This document shows, piece by piece, positions 22,889 to 34,285 of a DNA stretch of 38,667 nucleotides. A program made the position numbers and the translations under genes. The notes beneath the pieces were generated by a model that was given only the letters and a program-made list of their open reading frames with translations, was not told where the DNA came from and ran no database searches. Origin of the DNA: Hyphomicrobiales bacterium (GTDB taxonomy: Bacteria > Pseudomonadota > Alphaproteobacteria > Rhizobiales > Rhizobiaceae); assembly GCA_900467685.1 (NCBI GenBank), contig UBQX01000030.1, positions 1 through 38,667 of the forward strand. Reading direction: 5' to 3'. Within the stretch, counting starts at the first letter, position 1, and every line of letters begins with the position of its first letter.

Positions 22889-24721
22889 ATGTTCCAGAGC
22901 TTCGAAACCACCGCCAGCCCCGCAAACGGCGCACCCCGCGTTCAGGCGCTGAGAGAGCGCCTCGCAAGCCTGGACGTCGACGGGTTCCTCGTGCCCCGCG
23001 CCGACGATTATCAGGGCGAATATGTGCCGGCCTCTGCCGAACGTCTCGCCTGGCTCACCGGCTTCACCGGCTCGGCGGGCGCAGCACTCGTCGCGCCGCA
23101 CGTCGCCGTGGTCTTCGTGGACGGCCGCTATGTCACGCAACTGGCGCAGCAGACCGATCCGGAAGTCTTCACGCCCGGCGACCTCGTCAAGGAACCGCCT
23201 GCCGACTGGATTGCCCACCATGCCGGCCACGGCTTCCGCCTCGGCATCGATCCCTGGCTCCACACGATTGCGGAGGTCCGCAAGCTGAAGGCCGCGCTGG
23301 AGGCCAAGGGCGGAGCGCTGATCCTCCTTCCCGAAAACCCGCTTGACGCGCTCTGGTCCGACCGCCCCGCCGAACCGCTCGGCCGTGTCACCATCCAGAA
23401 GCACCAGCATTCCGGAACGCTCGCGCGCGACAAAATCGCAACGATTGCCGAAGGTCTCAAGACGCGCGGCACCGATGCCGTGCTGATTGCAGACCCCTCC
23501 TCCGTCGCCTGGGCTTTCAATATCCGGGGGTCGGATGTTCCCCACACGCCGCATCCGCTCGCCCGCGCCATCGTTCATGCCGACGGGCTCGCGGAGCTAT
23601 TCCTGGACGCGCGCAAGACCAGGATCGAGGAAAAGGCCTACCTCACCCAGATCTGCGAAATCCGCGAGCCGGCCGATTTGGCTGACACCCTGACCGCGCT
23701 CGGAAAGCGCGGTGCGTCGGTCGAGGTGGATGCAGGCATTGTCTCCTATGAACTCGTCCGCCTTATCGAAGAGGCAGGCGGCGCGATCAGGGAGGCCACC
23801 GACCCCTGCGCCCTGCCCCGCGCCACCAAGAACGAGGCCGAGCTTGCCGGCACCCGCGCCGCCCACATCCAGGACGGCGTGGCCATGGTCGAATTCCTCG
23901 CCTCGCTTGATCAGGCCGAGCCCGGTTCGCTGACGGAGATCGAGGCCGTCGAGCGTCTGGAAGCCTGCCGCCGCCGCGTGGGTGAGCGCATGCAGAACCC
24001 GCTCGCAGACATTTCCTTCGACACGATCTCGGGCGCAGGTCCGAACGGGGCGATCATCCACTATCGCGTCACCCGCGAGACAAACCGGAACCTGAAGCCG
24101 GGCGAGCTCTTCCTCGTCGATTCAGGCGGCCAGTATCGCAACGGCACGACCGACATCACCCGCACGGTCGCCATAGGCAATGTCGGCGAAACCGAGAAGC
24201 GCTTCTTCACGCTGGTTCTGAAGGGCATGATCGGTATCTCGACGGCCCGTTTCCCGGCGGGCTCCCGCGGCGTCGATCTCGATCCGCTGGCCCGCATCGC
24301 GCTATGGAGGGCGGGCGCAGATTACGGCCACGGCACCGGCCATGGCGTCGGCTCCTATCTTTCCGTGCATGAGGGCCCGCAGCGCATCTCTCGCGCCGCG
24401 ATGCAGGAGCTTCTGCCCGGCATGATCCTCTCCAACGAGCCGGGTTATTACAAGCCGGGCGCCTTTGGCATTCGCATCGAAAACCTGATCGTCGTCGAAG
24501 CCGCCAGCGAGATTGCAGGCGGCGATCGGCCGATGATGGGCTTCGAGACGATCACCTGGTGCCCCATCGACCGCCGGCTCGTCCTGCCGGACCTGATGAC
24601 GCGCGACGAGCTGGACTGGCTGAACGCCTATCACGCAACGACGCGGGAAAAGCTGATGCCCCTGATCGAGGATGCAAAGGTTCGCACCTGGCTGGACGAG
24701 GCCACCCGCCCAATCTCGTAA
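22889..24721 (+). CDS. pepP: aminopeptidase P family protein (M24B, long three-domain form)
   Basis: The enzyme (610 residues) is the long form, like eukaryotic XPNPEP1: two creatinase-like N-terminal domains (about 15-300) and a C-terminal pita-bread peptidase domain. It removes an N-terminal residue before proline. The two-metal ligands are visible: Asp411 and Asp422 (LVDSGGQYRNGTTDITRT), a His in GHGTGHGVGSYLSVHEGP, and two Glu in ILSNEPGYYKPGAFGIRIEN. The start is placed at ATG 22889, since related rhizobial proteins begin MFQSF; a TTG at 22874 would add five residues. Neither has a clear ribosome site. The gene is divergent from the DUF1127/sRNA unit. Confidence 0.93.
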   Translation: MFQSFETTASPANGAPRVQALRERLASLDVDGFLVPRADDYQGEYVPASAERLAWLTGFTGSAGAALVAPHVAVVFVDGRYVTQLAQQTDPEVFTPGDLVKEPPADWIAHHAGHGFRLGIDPWLHTIAEVRKLKAALEAKGGALILLPENPLDALWSDRPAEPLGRVTIQKHQHSGTLARDKIATIAEGLKTRGTDAVLIADPSSVAWAFNIRGSDVPHTPHPLARAIVHADGLAELFLDARKTRIEEKAYLTQICEIREPADLADTLTALGKRGASVEVDAGIVSYELVRLIEEAGGAIREATDPCALPRATKNEAELAGTRAAHIQDGVAMVEFLASLDQAEPGSLTEIEAVERLEACRRRVGERMQNPLADISFDTISGAGPNGAIIHYRVTRETNRNLKPGELFLVDSGGQYRNGTTDITRTVAIGNVGETEKRFFTLVLKGMIGISTARFPAGSRGVDLDPLARIALWRAGADYGHGTGHGVGSYLSVHEGPQRISRAAMQELLPGMILSNEPGYYKPGAFGIRIENLIVVEAASEIAGGDRPMMGFETITWCPIDRRLVLPDLMTRDELDWLNAYHATTREKLMPLIEDAKVRTWLDEATRPIS

Positions 24722-24724
24722 GCT

Positions 24725-24767
24725 TTGATTGCCGGATAATCAGATCAATGAATTATCTGACAATCAA
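24725..24767. terminator. AT-rich hairpin between convergent pepP and azlD
   Basis: TTGATTG (24725-24731) pairs with CAATCAA (24761-24767), and GGATAAT/ATTATCT pair inside, giving about 15 bp with one mismatch and an 11-nt loop. There is no T-tract. It directly abuts the azlD stop codon and is probably a shared terminator. Confidence 0.55.
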
Positions 24768-24769
24768 TA

Positions 24770-25081
24770 TCAGAGAACGAAATGCCGGAGCGCCATCGCC
24801 ACGGCCCAGCCGATGACGATCAGTGTCAGACCGGATACTCTCAGTCCGGCCACGAGCGAAACGACAAGCGCGATTGCGGTTTCCGGCCCGCCCGTCAGCG
24901 CCGCCGGCGCAACCAGCGTGGTCAGGACCGCGGCAGGCACGGCATTCAGCCCGGCTTCGACGCGCGGCGGTATCGTCTTGAACCGCTTGATCAGAAGATA
25001 GCCGCCGATGCGGGTCAGATAAGTCGCAACGGCACCACCCAGGATGATGAGCAGCATTTCGGGCCGAAACAGCGTCTCCAT
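24770..25081 (-). CDS. azlD: AzlD family branched-chain amino acid exporter subunit
   Basis: The protein (103 residues) is the small subunit of AzlCD, which exports branched-chain amino acids and their analogues (for example 4-azaleucine). It shows about four hydrophobic segments (8-24, 48-65, 68-84, 86-100) with the family stretch LGGAVATYLTRIGGYLL and the central NAVPAAVLTTLVAPAAL. The ATG at 25081 follows the azlC stop by one base (TGAGATG), so the two subunits are coupled. Confidence 0.92.
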   Translation of the reverse strand: METLFRPEMLLIILGGAVATYLTRIGGYLLIKRFKTIPPRVEAGLNAVPAAVLTTLVAPAALTGGPETAIALVVSLVAGLRVSGLTLIVIGWAVAMALRHFVL

Positions 25082-25082
25082 C

Positions 25083-25790
25083 TCAACCCTCCTCGATTTC
25101 GGAATGTGTGCCGGCTGGCAGCGGCATGAGCGCGGCAACGATGATGCCGGCGACTGCACCGATGCTGACATGCCAGGGCGAGCCGACGAACGTGACGGCG
25201 GCCATCGAGGCAAGCGAGCTGGCAATCACGACCGGCAGCCAGTTCGGCCGCTTGCGGAAACCCATGACGAGACCGAGGAAATAGATGGGCAGCAGCACGT
25301 CAAGCCCGATGGACTTCGGATCGCCGATGAAGGCGCCCAGCACGCAACCGGCATAGGTCAGCACCATCCACGGAATATAAAGCCCGATGCCGAGCCCCAG
25401 GACCCAGCCGAAGGTGACGGGCTGGCCCGAATGGGCCTGCCGTTCGATCTCGGCATAATGCGGGTCGGTCAGCAGAAAGAAGTTGATCGCCTTCTGCCAG
25501 GGATTGAGACGTTCGATATGGCGTGCAATCGCCGCCGAATAGAGGATGTGGCGGAAGTTGACAGCCAGGATCGACAGGATCACCACCCAGGCCGGCAGGT
25601 GCTGGTCGAAGAGATTGACCCCGACGAGCTGGCTGGCGCCCGCATAGACGACGCCGCTCATCAGCACCGCCTCGCCAATGCTCATGCCGTGCTGGACGGC
25701 AACCGCGCCGAAAAGCACGCCGAAGGGAGAGGCGGAAATGATGATGGGCGCTATGCGCTTCAAACCCGCCTTGAAGTCATCGATGAACAT
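25083..25790 (-). CDS. azlC: AzlC family branched-chain amino acid exporter subunit
   Basis: AzlC (235 residues) is the large membrane subunit of the AzlCD exporter. Typical features are PIIISASPFGVLFGAVAVQHGMS (near 15-37), YAGASQLVGVNLF and NFRHILYSAAIARHIERLN (near 78-97), with about eight hydrophobic segments. Substrate specificity within branched-chain or related amino acids cannot be read. It forms an operon with azlD. No AsnC/Lrp regulator adjoins it, although such regulators control azlCD in other bacteria. Confidence 0.93.
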   Translation of the reverse strand: MFIDDFKAGLKRIAPIIISASPFGVLFGAVAVQHGMSIGEAVLMSGVVYAGASQLVGVNLFDQHLPAWVVILSILAVNFRHILYSAAIARHIERLNPWQKAINFFLLTDPHYAEIERQAHSGQPVTFGWVLGLGIGLYIPWMVLTYAGCVLGAFIGDPKSIGLDVLLPIYFLGLVMGFRKRPNWLPVVIASSLASMAAVTFVGSPWHVSIGAVAGIIVAALMPLPAGTHSEIEEG

Positions 25791-25881
25791 GCCGCCCCCT
25801 GCTGGAAAGCTTTCTTAAGACAACTCATCCAACGCAGGCGCAAGTCAAATTGTTTGATGACCATACAAAAATTATTGAGCC

Positions 25882-26955
25882 TCAGGCGGCACTCAGCGTG
25901 AAACGGAAGATGCTGCCGCCTTCCGGCGCGCTCTCGCACCAGATGCTGCCGCCATGCCGCTCGACGATCTTCCGGCAGATCGCCAGCCCGAGCCCCGTCC
26001 CCTCGATCTCCGACTGTCGGTGCAGCCGGCGAAAGGGCTGGAAGATTGCCTGATGCTGGACGAGCGGCACGCCGATCCCGTTATCCGCGATCGAGACCGT
26101 GACCTGCTTTCCGACAGCTTCCGCCGAAATGCGGACCTCCGGCCGGGCCTCCCCGCAATATTTAAGGCTGTTGCCGATGAGGTTCTGGAACAGTTGCGTC
26201 AGCAGCGCCAGGTTGCCCCGCACCATCGGCATGTGATGGTAATCGATCCGGGCGTCACGCGCGGCAATTTCCTCCGCCAGATTCGAAATACATCCCTCCA
26301 CCGCACCGTCGAGCGGGATAACCGAGACGTCGATTGGCTTGTCGCTGACCGTATAGTGCTGCAGCGTATTGATCAGGTCTTCCATGCGCCGCGCAGTCGC
26401 CAGCAGCCGGTCGCGATTGGTGCGCAACCGTTCGTGATTGCCCTCGTCCAGATCGCTCTCGATGAACTCCACGAGGTAGCGGATCTGGTGGATCGGCGTC
26501 TTCAGGTCATGGGCAAGGACATGGCCGAAGCGCTCCAGCTCCTCGCGCTGGTCGGCAACGATCCGCTCCAGTTCGGCCTTGCGCAACGCACTCTGGATGA
26601 CATGGGCGATATAGCTTTCGGAGAGTTGCGATTTCGGCACATAGTCGGCCGCGCCAAGCTTGATCGCTTCGGTCGCGATCAACTCGTCCCCCTGCCCCGT
26701 CACCATGATGATCGGAAGATGAGGATGCCGCTCCCGCAGCGCAACGATGCCCTTGAGGCCGTTTCCGCCGGGCATGCGATAGTCGATGATGGCACAGTCA
26801 TAGGCGCGTGAGGCACAGGCCGCCTCCGCCTCGTTGAGATCCAGCGCCTCATCGATCTCGCAGACGAGGCCGCAGGCGCGGATCAGCCGCCGCAACTGCA
26901 TGCGGTCGCCGTCGTCGTCGTCAGCAATCAGCAGCCGAAGCTTTCCACCCGTCAT
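25882..26955 (-). CDS. response-regulator/histidine-kinase fusion (REC-HisKA-HATPase)
   Basis: The protein (357 residues) puts a receiver domain first (5-125; acidic pocket 12-15, Asp58 in IIDYRMPGG, Lys108), then a helix, a HisKA domain with His149 (VLAHDLKTPIHQIRY), and a HATPase domain (N-box Asn262, DNGIG 291-295, GTGLGLAI 319-326). It lacks TM helices and so is cytoplasmic. A receiver before the kinase suggests that it is controlled by phosphotransfer, probably from the upstream kinase via the single-domain regulator. It overlaps that regulator by 4 nt. Confidence 0.93.
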   Translation of the reverse strand: MTGGKLRLLIADDDDGDRMQLRRLIRACGLVCEIDEALDLNEAEAACASRAYDCAIIDYRMPGGNGLKGIVALRERHPHLPIIMVTGQGDELIATEAIKLGAADYVPKSQLSESYIAHVIQSALRKAELERIVADQREELERFGHVLAHDLKTPIHQIRYLVEFIESDLDEGNHERLRTNRDRLLATARRMEDLINTLQHYTVSDKPIDVSVIPLDGAVEGCISNLAEEIAARDARIDYHHMPMVRGNLALLTQLFQNLIGNSLKYCGEARPEVRISAEAVGKQVTVSIADNGIGVPLVQHQAIFQPFRRLHRQSEIEGTGLGLAICRKIVERHGGSIWCESAPEGGSIFRFTLSAA

Positions 26956-27398
26956 GTCGGCAATTCCACGATCTTCCAGAAGCTGTCGATCATTCCGACC
27001 AGGTTGAGAAAATCCACACCCGCATTCTGCTTCACGATATAGCCTGCAACGTTGAGGTCATAGGCCGCCGCCATGTCTTCCTCGCGCTTCGAGGTGGTCA
27101 ACAGGAAAACCACGGTTCGGCGCAGGTCCGGATGCGCGCGCAGCGCCCGCACGAACTCGATGCCGTTCATGCGCGGCATGTTCAGGTCGACCAGCAGAAG
27201 GATCGGCGGGCGCGCCAGCGCGCTCCTGCCCTCGCCCGTCAGATAGGCCAGCGCCTCCACACCATCCTGCGCACGAATGATCGGATTGCCGATATTCGCC
27301 TTGGAGAAGGCCCGGATGACTGCCTTGGCGTCACCATCGTCATCTTCCACGAGAAGGATCTTGATGTCGGTCGTACCCGACCTTGCATAGAGCGTCAT
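26952..27398 (-). CDS. single-domain response regulator (Rcp1-like)
   Basis: The protein (148 residues) is only a receiver domain: acidic residues Asp20/Asp21 (LLVEDDDGD), phospho-acceptor Asp71 (LLLVDLNMPRMNG), Thr101/102 and Lys123. It has no output domain. The long loop between strand 2 and the acceptor and the DLNMPRMNG motif resemble Rcp1, the partner of bacteriophytochrome-type kinases. It overlaps the upstream kinase gene and the downstream REC-kinase gene by 4 nt each (ATGA), so all three are coupled and likely form one phosphorelay. Confidence 0.94.
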   Translation of the reverse strand: MTLYARSGTTDIKILLVEDDDGDAKAVIRAFSKANIGNPIIRAQDGVEALAYLTGEGRSALARPPILLLVDLNMPRMNGIEFVRALRAHPDLRRTVVFLLTTSKREEDMAAAYDLNVAGYIVKQNAGVDFLNLVGMIDSFWKIVELPT

Positions 27399-29572
27399 GC
27401 TCCCGGCTCCTTCCTGAACATGCCCGGCAGAGGCCGAGGATAGGTGAATTCAAATATGCTTCCCCGCGCGCCGGCTCGCTCGACCGAGAGGCTCATGCCC
27501 AGCACGTCGACATGTTTGCGGACGATAGCAAGCCCCATGCCGCTTCCCTCCACCCGGTCGCGCGGACGCAATGTCTGGAACATCTTGAATATCTGCTCGC
27601 GATATTCGTCCGGTATGCCCGGCCCGTCGTCAATCACGCGGATCAGGTAGGTCTTCTCCCGCGCCTCGGCCGCAACCACGATCTCGCCCTGCTCAAGGTC
27701 GTGGTGTTTCAGCGCATTGCCGATCAGGTTGATCAGGATCTGCTGTAACGGCATGCGCGCAGCGGAAATCGCATTGAAGGACGGATCGAAGGTCACTTGG
27801 AAGCCATCGCGCAGCGGCACCAATGCCATCACGTCGTCGCGCAACTGCGCCCCGGTGACGACCTCCCGCCATTGCTCGTTGGTCTTGCGGCCAATGCGGG
27901 AATATTCGAGCAGGTCGTCCAGCAGCCTGTCCATGCGACGCACGCGGCTGCGCAGCAGGCCGAGATTCTCGCGGCTTTCGTCGTCGAGCTTGTCGGCAAG
28001 ATCCTCCGCCAGCCACATCGAGGCGTTGTCAATGACGCGAAGCGGCGCCTTCAGATCATGCGAGGCAACGAAGGCGAACTCGTCCAGCTCGCGGTTGGAG
28101 CTTGCCAGCGCCTCGATCAGTCGTTCGCGCTCCGCGTCGGCCGCCTTGCGGGTGGAAATATCGCGCACATTGCCTGTGAAAATGCGTTGACCGTTGATGA
28201 TGGTCTCGCTGACGGAGAGTTCGGCCGGAAACACGGACCCGTCACGCCGCCGCGCGGTCACCTCCCGGACATGCCCGATGACCCGACGGATGCCCGTCTC
28301 CTTGTAGTGGCCGAGATAGACATTATGCGCGCCCGGCCCTCCGACCCCCATCAGCTTGTCGATGCTCTGGCCGACCAGCTCGCCCGGCATGTATTGAAAG
28401 ACCCGCTCGACCGCCGGATTGTCCGAAAGGATGCGGCCATCCTCGTCGATGGAGATGATGACATCGAGCGCACTGTCGATGACCGCGCGGGATCGGGCCG
28501 CCACATCCACGACGTAATCGGCAAAACGGCGCGAGGCCAGGAACGAGACGAGCACCACGACGACCAGAATGGCAGCCCCGATCACCAGCGTCTCGCGCCG
28601 TGCCTCCCAGGCCTGCGCCAGCAACCGGCTTTCCGGCTCGCGCAGCGCCACACCGACAAATCCGTAGGGCTGCTGCGCATCGAAGTAGCGGCGAACCGCG
28701 AAGGAAATCGCGCCACCCTGGCGCACTGCCGCCTCAGCGAGACCGGGCGCCATTTGCCGCGGATCGACAAAGCTCGGCTGCCCCATCTGATCGCGCCGAA
28801 GAAAACGCATCGTTTCTTCCCCGGCAAGACGCTCGAGCCCGTCGCCATCGCTGTTGAACACAAGGATGTCGCGGTTCGGCGGCGCGTCCTTCAGTGCGCC
28901 GGCGAGCATCTTCACGTAATCGACGTCGATGACGGCAAGGCCGATGGGCTTGCCTGCTGGATCCGGTATCGGATAGACGACCCGCCACACGGCCTCGGGA
29001 GCGGCATTTCCGCCCGCAGACATGTCCTGAATCTCGACATGCGTGTAGTGGGCTGTGCCGGGGAGCAGGCCGGACGACGCTTCGCGGAAGAACCGCTCTC
29101 CCTCAACCGAGGCAAGTTCCGCCGCCGGCACGCTCCGGCTTCCAGACCCTGCGCGAACGACCCGAACCACCTCGCGCCCGCCATCGAGCGCAATGACGCG
29201 CACCTGCAGATATTCCGCGCGGCGCATCACGATGCGACCGAAGACCAGCGCTGCGGCGGACTGATAGCGGGCATTGCCGGGATCCTGCACCAGCCCGGCG
29301 GCAAGCGGAGATTCGCCTGCGAAGGCAGCATCACGCTCGACGGCACCGTTTGCAAATTCGACATGCTGCGCCAGAAGCCGCGTCTCCGACGCAAGCCGCT
29401 CCATCGCCATGCTGATCAGCAACTCGGTGGCGCGCCGGTCATAGAAGAATGCGACCGCAGACACCGCGACAAAGGCAATCCCCACTGACAGGACCATGAT
29501 CCTCGTCCGCAGCGAACGCGACACCTTTAAAGCGCGATTTGGCAAGCCATCCGCCCCCACGGCACGACGCAA
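27395..29572 (-). CDS. membrane sensor histidine kinase with PAS domain
   Basis: The kinase (725 residues) has TM1 (about 25-44), a large periplasmic sensor (45-327, dCache-like; with VWRVVYPIPDPAGKPIGLAVIDVDY), TM2 (328-347), a PAS domain (362-475), HisKA with His505 (FVASHDLKAPLRVI) and a HATPase domain (about 600-720; DDGPGIP, GSGMGLAI). The phytochrome-like HisKA fits the Rcp1-like regulator that follows. The ligand is unknown. A TTG at 29572 is the longest start, without a ribosome site; TTG 29545 or a GTG a few codons later are alternatives, so the exact N-terminus is uncertain. Confidence 0.92.
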   Translation of the reverse strand: MRRAVGADGLPNRALKVSRSLRTRIMVLSVGIAFVAVSAVAFFYDRRATELLISMAMERLASETRLLAQHVEFANGAVERDAAFAGESPLAAGLVQDPGNARYQSAAALVFGRIVMRRAEYLQVRVIALDGGREVVRVVRAGSGSRSVPAAELASVEGERFFREASSGLLPGTAHYTHVEIQDMSAGGNAAPEAVWRVVYPIPDPAGKPIGLAVIDVDYVKMLAGALKDAPPNRDILVFNSDGDGLERLAGEETMRFLRRDQMGQPSFVDPRQMAPGLAEAAVRQGGAISFAVRRYFDAQQPYGFVGVALREPESRLLAQAWEARRETLVIGAAILVVVVLVSFLASRRFADYVVDVAARSRAVIDSALDVIISIDEDGRILSDNPAVERVFQYMPGELVGQSIDKLMGVGGPGAHNVYLGHYKETGIRRVIGHVREVTARRRDGSVFPAELSVSETIINGQRIFTGNVRDISTRKAADAERERLIEALASSNRELDEFAFVASHDLKAPLRVIDNASMWLAEDLADKLDDESRENLGLLRSRVRRMDRLLDDLLEYSRIGRKTNEQWREVVTGAQLRDDVMALVPLRDGFQVTFDPSFNAISAARMPLQQILINLIGNALKHHDLEQGEIVVAAEAREKTYLIRVIDDGPGIPDEYREQIFKMFQTLRPRDRVEGSGMGLAIVRKHVDVLGMSLSVERAGARGSIFEFTYPRPLPGMFRKEPGA

Positions 29573-29647
29573 AGGATGACAGTGTTAATCGAGCCGCGCG
29601 GTAATGGGTATCGCGTATTCTAGGGGTTATACATTTCCGGAACCTTA

Positions 29648-29667
29648 TATTTCAAAGACTTGAAATA
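29648..29667. repeat. AT-rich perfect hairpin downstream of ligA
   Basis: TATTTCAA-AGAC-TTGAAATA lies 5 bp after the ligA stop (minus strand). It lacks a T-tract but is the best candidate for a ligA transcript end or a stabilising hairpin. It could also be an operator for the kinase gene starting at 29572, 76 bp away. Confidence 0.45.
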
Positions 29668-29671
29668 GAGA

Positions 29672-31840
<2,169 letters not shown>

Positions 31841-31863
31841 TCAATTGCTGCGCTTTTCTTAAA

Positions 31864-31908
31864 GCGCCGGGCGAAAAAGTGGAGTCCGGTTTTTCGCGAA
31901 CCCGGCGC
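31864..31908. repeat. rhizobial REP-like palindromic element
   Basis: GCGCCGGG and CCCGGCGC (31864-31871, 31901-31908) enclose a second palindrome GCGAAAAA...TTTTTCGC (31871-31878, 31890-31897) with core GTGGAGTCCGG. Sequences of the type GCGAAAAAGTGG-N-TCCGGTTTTTCGC are common dispersed repeats in Rhizobiaceae (recognised from memory). It lies in the ligA upstream gap. Confidence 0.7.
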
Positions 31909-31963
31909 GGCAAACAAGAAATCAAATCCTGAAGAATGAAAAGTGCCTTGCACCATTCTCCCG

Positions 31964-32788
31964 TCACGTCGTGGCAGCATCGAGATCCACAACCGCCGCC
32001 AACGGCAGATGATCCGACGCCAGCCGCGCCAGCGGGGTGTCATGCACGGCAATGTCGGCGATCATGCCACGGCGATTGCCGATGATGCGATCGAGCGACA
32101 GGATAGGCATCCGCGCCGGAAAGCTGGGCAGCGCGGGCGGCAAAGGCCCGACAACCGCCTCGAAATGCTTGAGCGCCGAGCGTTTGCCAAGCCGCCATTC
32201 GTTGAAGTCGCCCATCAGAAGTGTCGGACTGTCACCGCGCCGGGACATGAGGTCGAGCAGGAATTCCGCCTGTTGCTGACGCGAGCGGCGCAGAAGGCCG
32301 AGATGTGCGGCGATGATGCGCAGGTTGGCGCCGTTGTCCAGTTCCAGTTCGGCCACCAGCGCGCCCCGCGGCTCAAGCCCCGGCAGCGCCACCTCATGCA
32401 CATCCTTGAGCGCGCCCTTGCGCACAAGAATGACGTTGCCACGCCAGCCATGCGACTTGGAAACGGTCTTCATCGGCACGGCGACAAGCCCCGTCTCCAG
32501 CCGCAGACGGGTGAGATCGAGCAGCCCGGCGCGCTCGCCGAAGCGCATGTCGGCCTCCTGCAGCGCCATGACGTCCGGGCCGATCTCGCGGATGACATCC
32601 ATGATCCGCCCCGGATCGAACTTGCCGTCCGTTCCGACGCATTTATGGACATTGTAGGAGGCGACCACCAGCCTCTCCTCCGCCTCGCCGAAGGCATGGC
32701 GTACCGACGCCTCCGTCCGCTTGCGCCGGATGGAGGAGACAAGAGCTTCTGCCAGATTTCGATGAGTTTTCAGGACGGGATCACGCAT
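31964..32788 (-). CDS. endonuclease/exonuclease/phosphatase (EEP) family protein
   Basis: The protein (274 residues) has the metal-dependent EEP fold: ASYNVHKC (Asn46), LQEADMRFG (Glu78), AAHLGLLRRSRQQQ, GDFNEW (Asp/Asn) and the terminal SDHLP (Asp/His). The family spans DNases, lipid phosphatases and sphingomyelinases. It starts 6 bp after the cardiolipin synthase stop; EEP proteins are often encoded beside PLD-type cardiolipin synthases, so a lipid headgroup role is plausible but unproven. No secretion signal is seen. Confidence 0.88.
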   Translation of the reverse strand: MRDPVLKTHRNLAEALVSSIRRKRTEASVRHAFGEAEERLVVASYNVHKCVGTDGKFDPGRIMDVIREIGPDVMALQEADMRFGERAGLLDLTRLRLETGLVAVPMKTVSKSHGWRGNVILVRKGALKDVHEVALPGLEPRGALVAELELDNGANLRIIAAHLGLLRRSRQQQAEFLLDLMSRRGDSPTLLMGDFNEWRLGKRSALKHFEAVVGPLPPALPSFPARMPILSLDRIIGNRRGMIADIAVHDTPLARLASDHLPLAAVVDLDAATT

Positions 32789-32794
32789 GGGGCA

Positions 32795-34237
32795 CTAGAG
32801 ATAAGGTGAGGCAAGCCAGAAGATACGGTCGAGAAGCCGGATCGGAAAGGGCCGCCGCCGCAGGGTCTCCTGCGTCACCTCGCCTGCCCCCTCCATAGCT
32901 TCGTCAAAGCGCGCGTGAAGGTCGCGCACAAATGCGCGGTCATGCACTTCCATGTCGATCTCGAAATTCAGCCTGAGCGAGCGGGAGTCGATGTTCGAGG
33001 AGCCGATATAAGCCCATTTGTCATCGACGATCATCAGCTTCGAATGGTTGAACACAGCGCCGGCCTTGAAGATGCGAACACCGCTACGGATCGTCTCGCC
33101 GAACTGCGCGGTCATGGCGCGCGCCACGACACCCAGATTGTTCTTCGCCGGCACGACGATCTCCACCGCCACGCCACGCAGCGCGGCGGTCGCAATCGCC
33201 CCTAATAGAATACCGTCCGGCAGGAAATATGGTGACATGATGCGAACCGAACGCTCGGCAACCGAAATTGCTCCCATCATGACCTTGTGATTGGTCTCGA
33301 GATTGGCATCGGGCCCGGAAACGACCACGCGCGCCATCATGGAGGCTTCGTCGGCTGGCTCCGTCGAGGCGCGCCAGGCATCGCCCTCCAGCAGTTCGCC
33401 GGTGTCGAAATGCCAGTCATCCGCCGCAACGGCCAGAAGATCCCCGACGATCGGCCCGGTGACACGAAAATGCGTATCGAGCGCCGCACCCGGCCCGCTG
33501 AAGGCCGCGCGGATATTCATGCCGCCCATGAAGCCGATCTTGCCGTCGATCACCGCAATCTTGCGGTGGGTGCGCAGGTTCGCATAGGGCAGCCGTAGGC
33601 CGACAATGACCCGACCATTGAAGTCGGCCACGCGAATCCCCCGGTCGCGCAGAGTGGGCACGATGCTCGGCACCGAGTAGCGCGCGCCGACCGCATCGAT
33701 CAGCACCCGGACCTCGACCCCGCGCGACACCGCCGCCGCCAGCCGTTCTGCAATGCGCAGGCCGACGCGGTCGCGGTCGAAGATATAGGTCTCAAGGATA
33801 ATGCTCCGTTCGGCGGTATCTATGGCCGCGCAGAGCGCGTCATAGGTCTCGTCGCCGCTTGCCAGAACCGTGACGAGATTGCCCTCGCGCAGAGGCCCGG
33901 CCACCCTGTCGCCCAGCGTCTTCAACGCGCCGAAATGCGGCCCGAAGGCCGTCTCGTAATCTTCTTGCGACACCGGCTGGGACACATGCTCGCCCCGAAG
34001 CCGCTCATTGCGCAGCGTGCCGCGCCCGATGATCGTCTGCCGCCGCATGCGGTTGATGCCGGCCACCGCATAGATCACCGCACCGAGAATGGGAGACAGA
34101 AGAATGACGCCGACCCACCCGACCGCCGAGCGCACATCCCGCTTGCTCATCGTCGCATGAACGGCCGCCACGCCGCCCATGACGATCGAAAGCACGAGCA
34201 GGATATGCGGCCAGTAGGTCGTCAGAAGGGCATACAC
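32795..34237 (-). CDS. cls: cardiolipin synthase (phospholipase D type)
   Basis: The enzyme (480 residues) joins two phosphatidylglycerols to make cardiolipin. Two N-terminal TM helices (about 8-27, 38-60) are followed by two HKD motifs: His224-x-Lys226-x4-Asp231 (THRKIAVIDGKIGFMGGMN) and His398-x-Lys400-x4-Asp405 (NHSKLMIVDDKWAYIGSSN). The length and the N-terminal hairpin are those of ClsA-type enzymes. It leads a two-gene unit with the EEP protein. Confidence 0.95.
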   Translation of the reverse strand: MYALLTTYWPHILLVLSIVMGGVAAVHATMSKRDVRSAVGWVGVILLSPILGAVIYAVAGINRMRRQTIIGRGTLRNERLRGEHVSQPVSQEDYETAFGPHFGALKTLGDRVAGPLREGNLVTVLASGDETYDALCAAIDTAERSIILETYIFDRDRVGLRIAERLAAAVSRGVEVRVLIDAVGARYSVPSIVPTLRDRGIRVADFNGRVIVGLRLPYANLRTHRKIAVIDGKIGFMGGMNIRAAFSGPGAALDTHFRVTGPIVGDLLAVAADDWHFDTGELLEGDAWRASTEPADEASMMARVVVSGPDANLETNHKVMMGAISVAERSVRIMSPYFLPDGILLGAIATAALRGVAVEIVVPAKNNLGVVARAMTAQFGETIRSGVRIFKAGAVFNHSKLMIVDDKWAYIGSSNIDSRSLRLNFEIDMEVHDRAFVRDLHARFDEAMEGAGEVTQETLRRRPFPIRLLDRIFWLASPYL

Positions 34238-34285
34238 ACGCGAACTCCCCGTGGATGGACGCTGACGGCGGACAGTGCCAAGAGA

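Noticed and set aside
27797-29488. 563-codon plus-strand frame opposite the sensor kinase
   Set aside because: Low-complexity, His/Arg/Asp-rich mirror of the kinase frame; no start signal.
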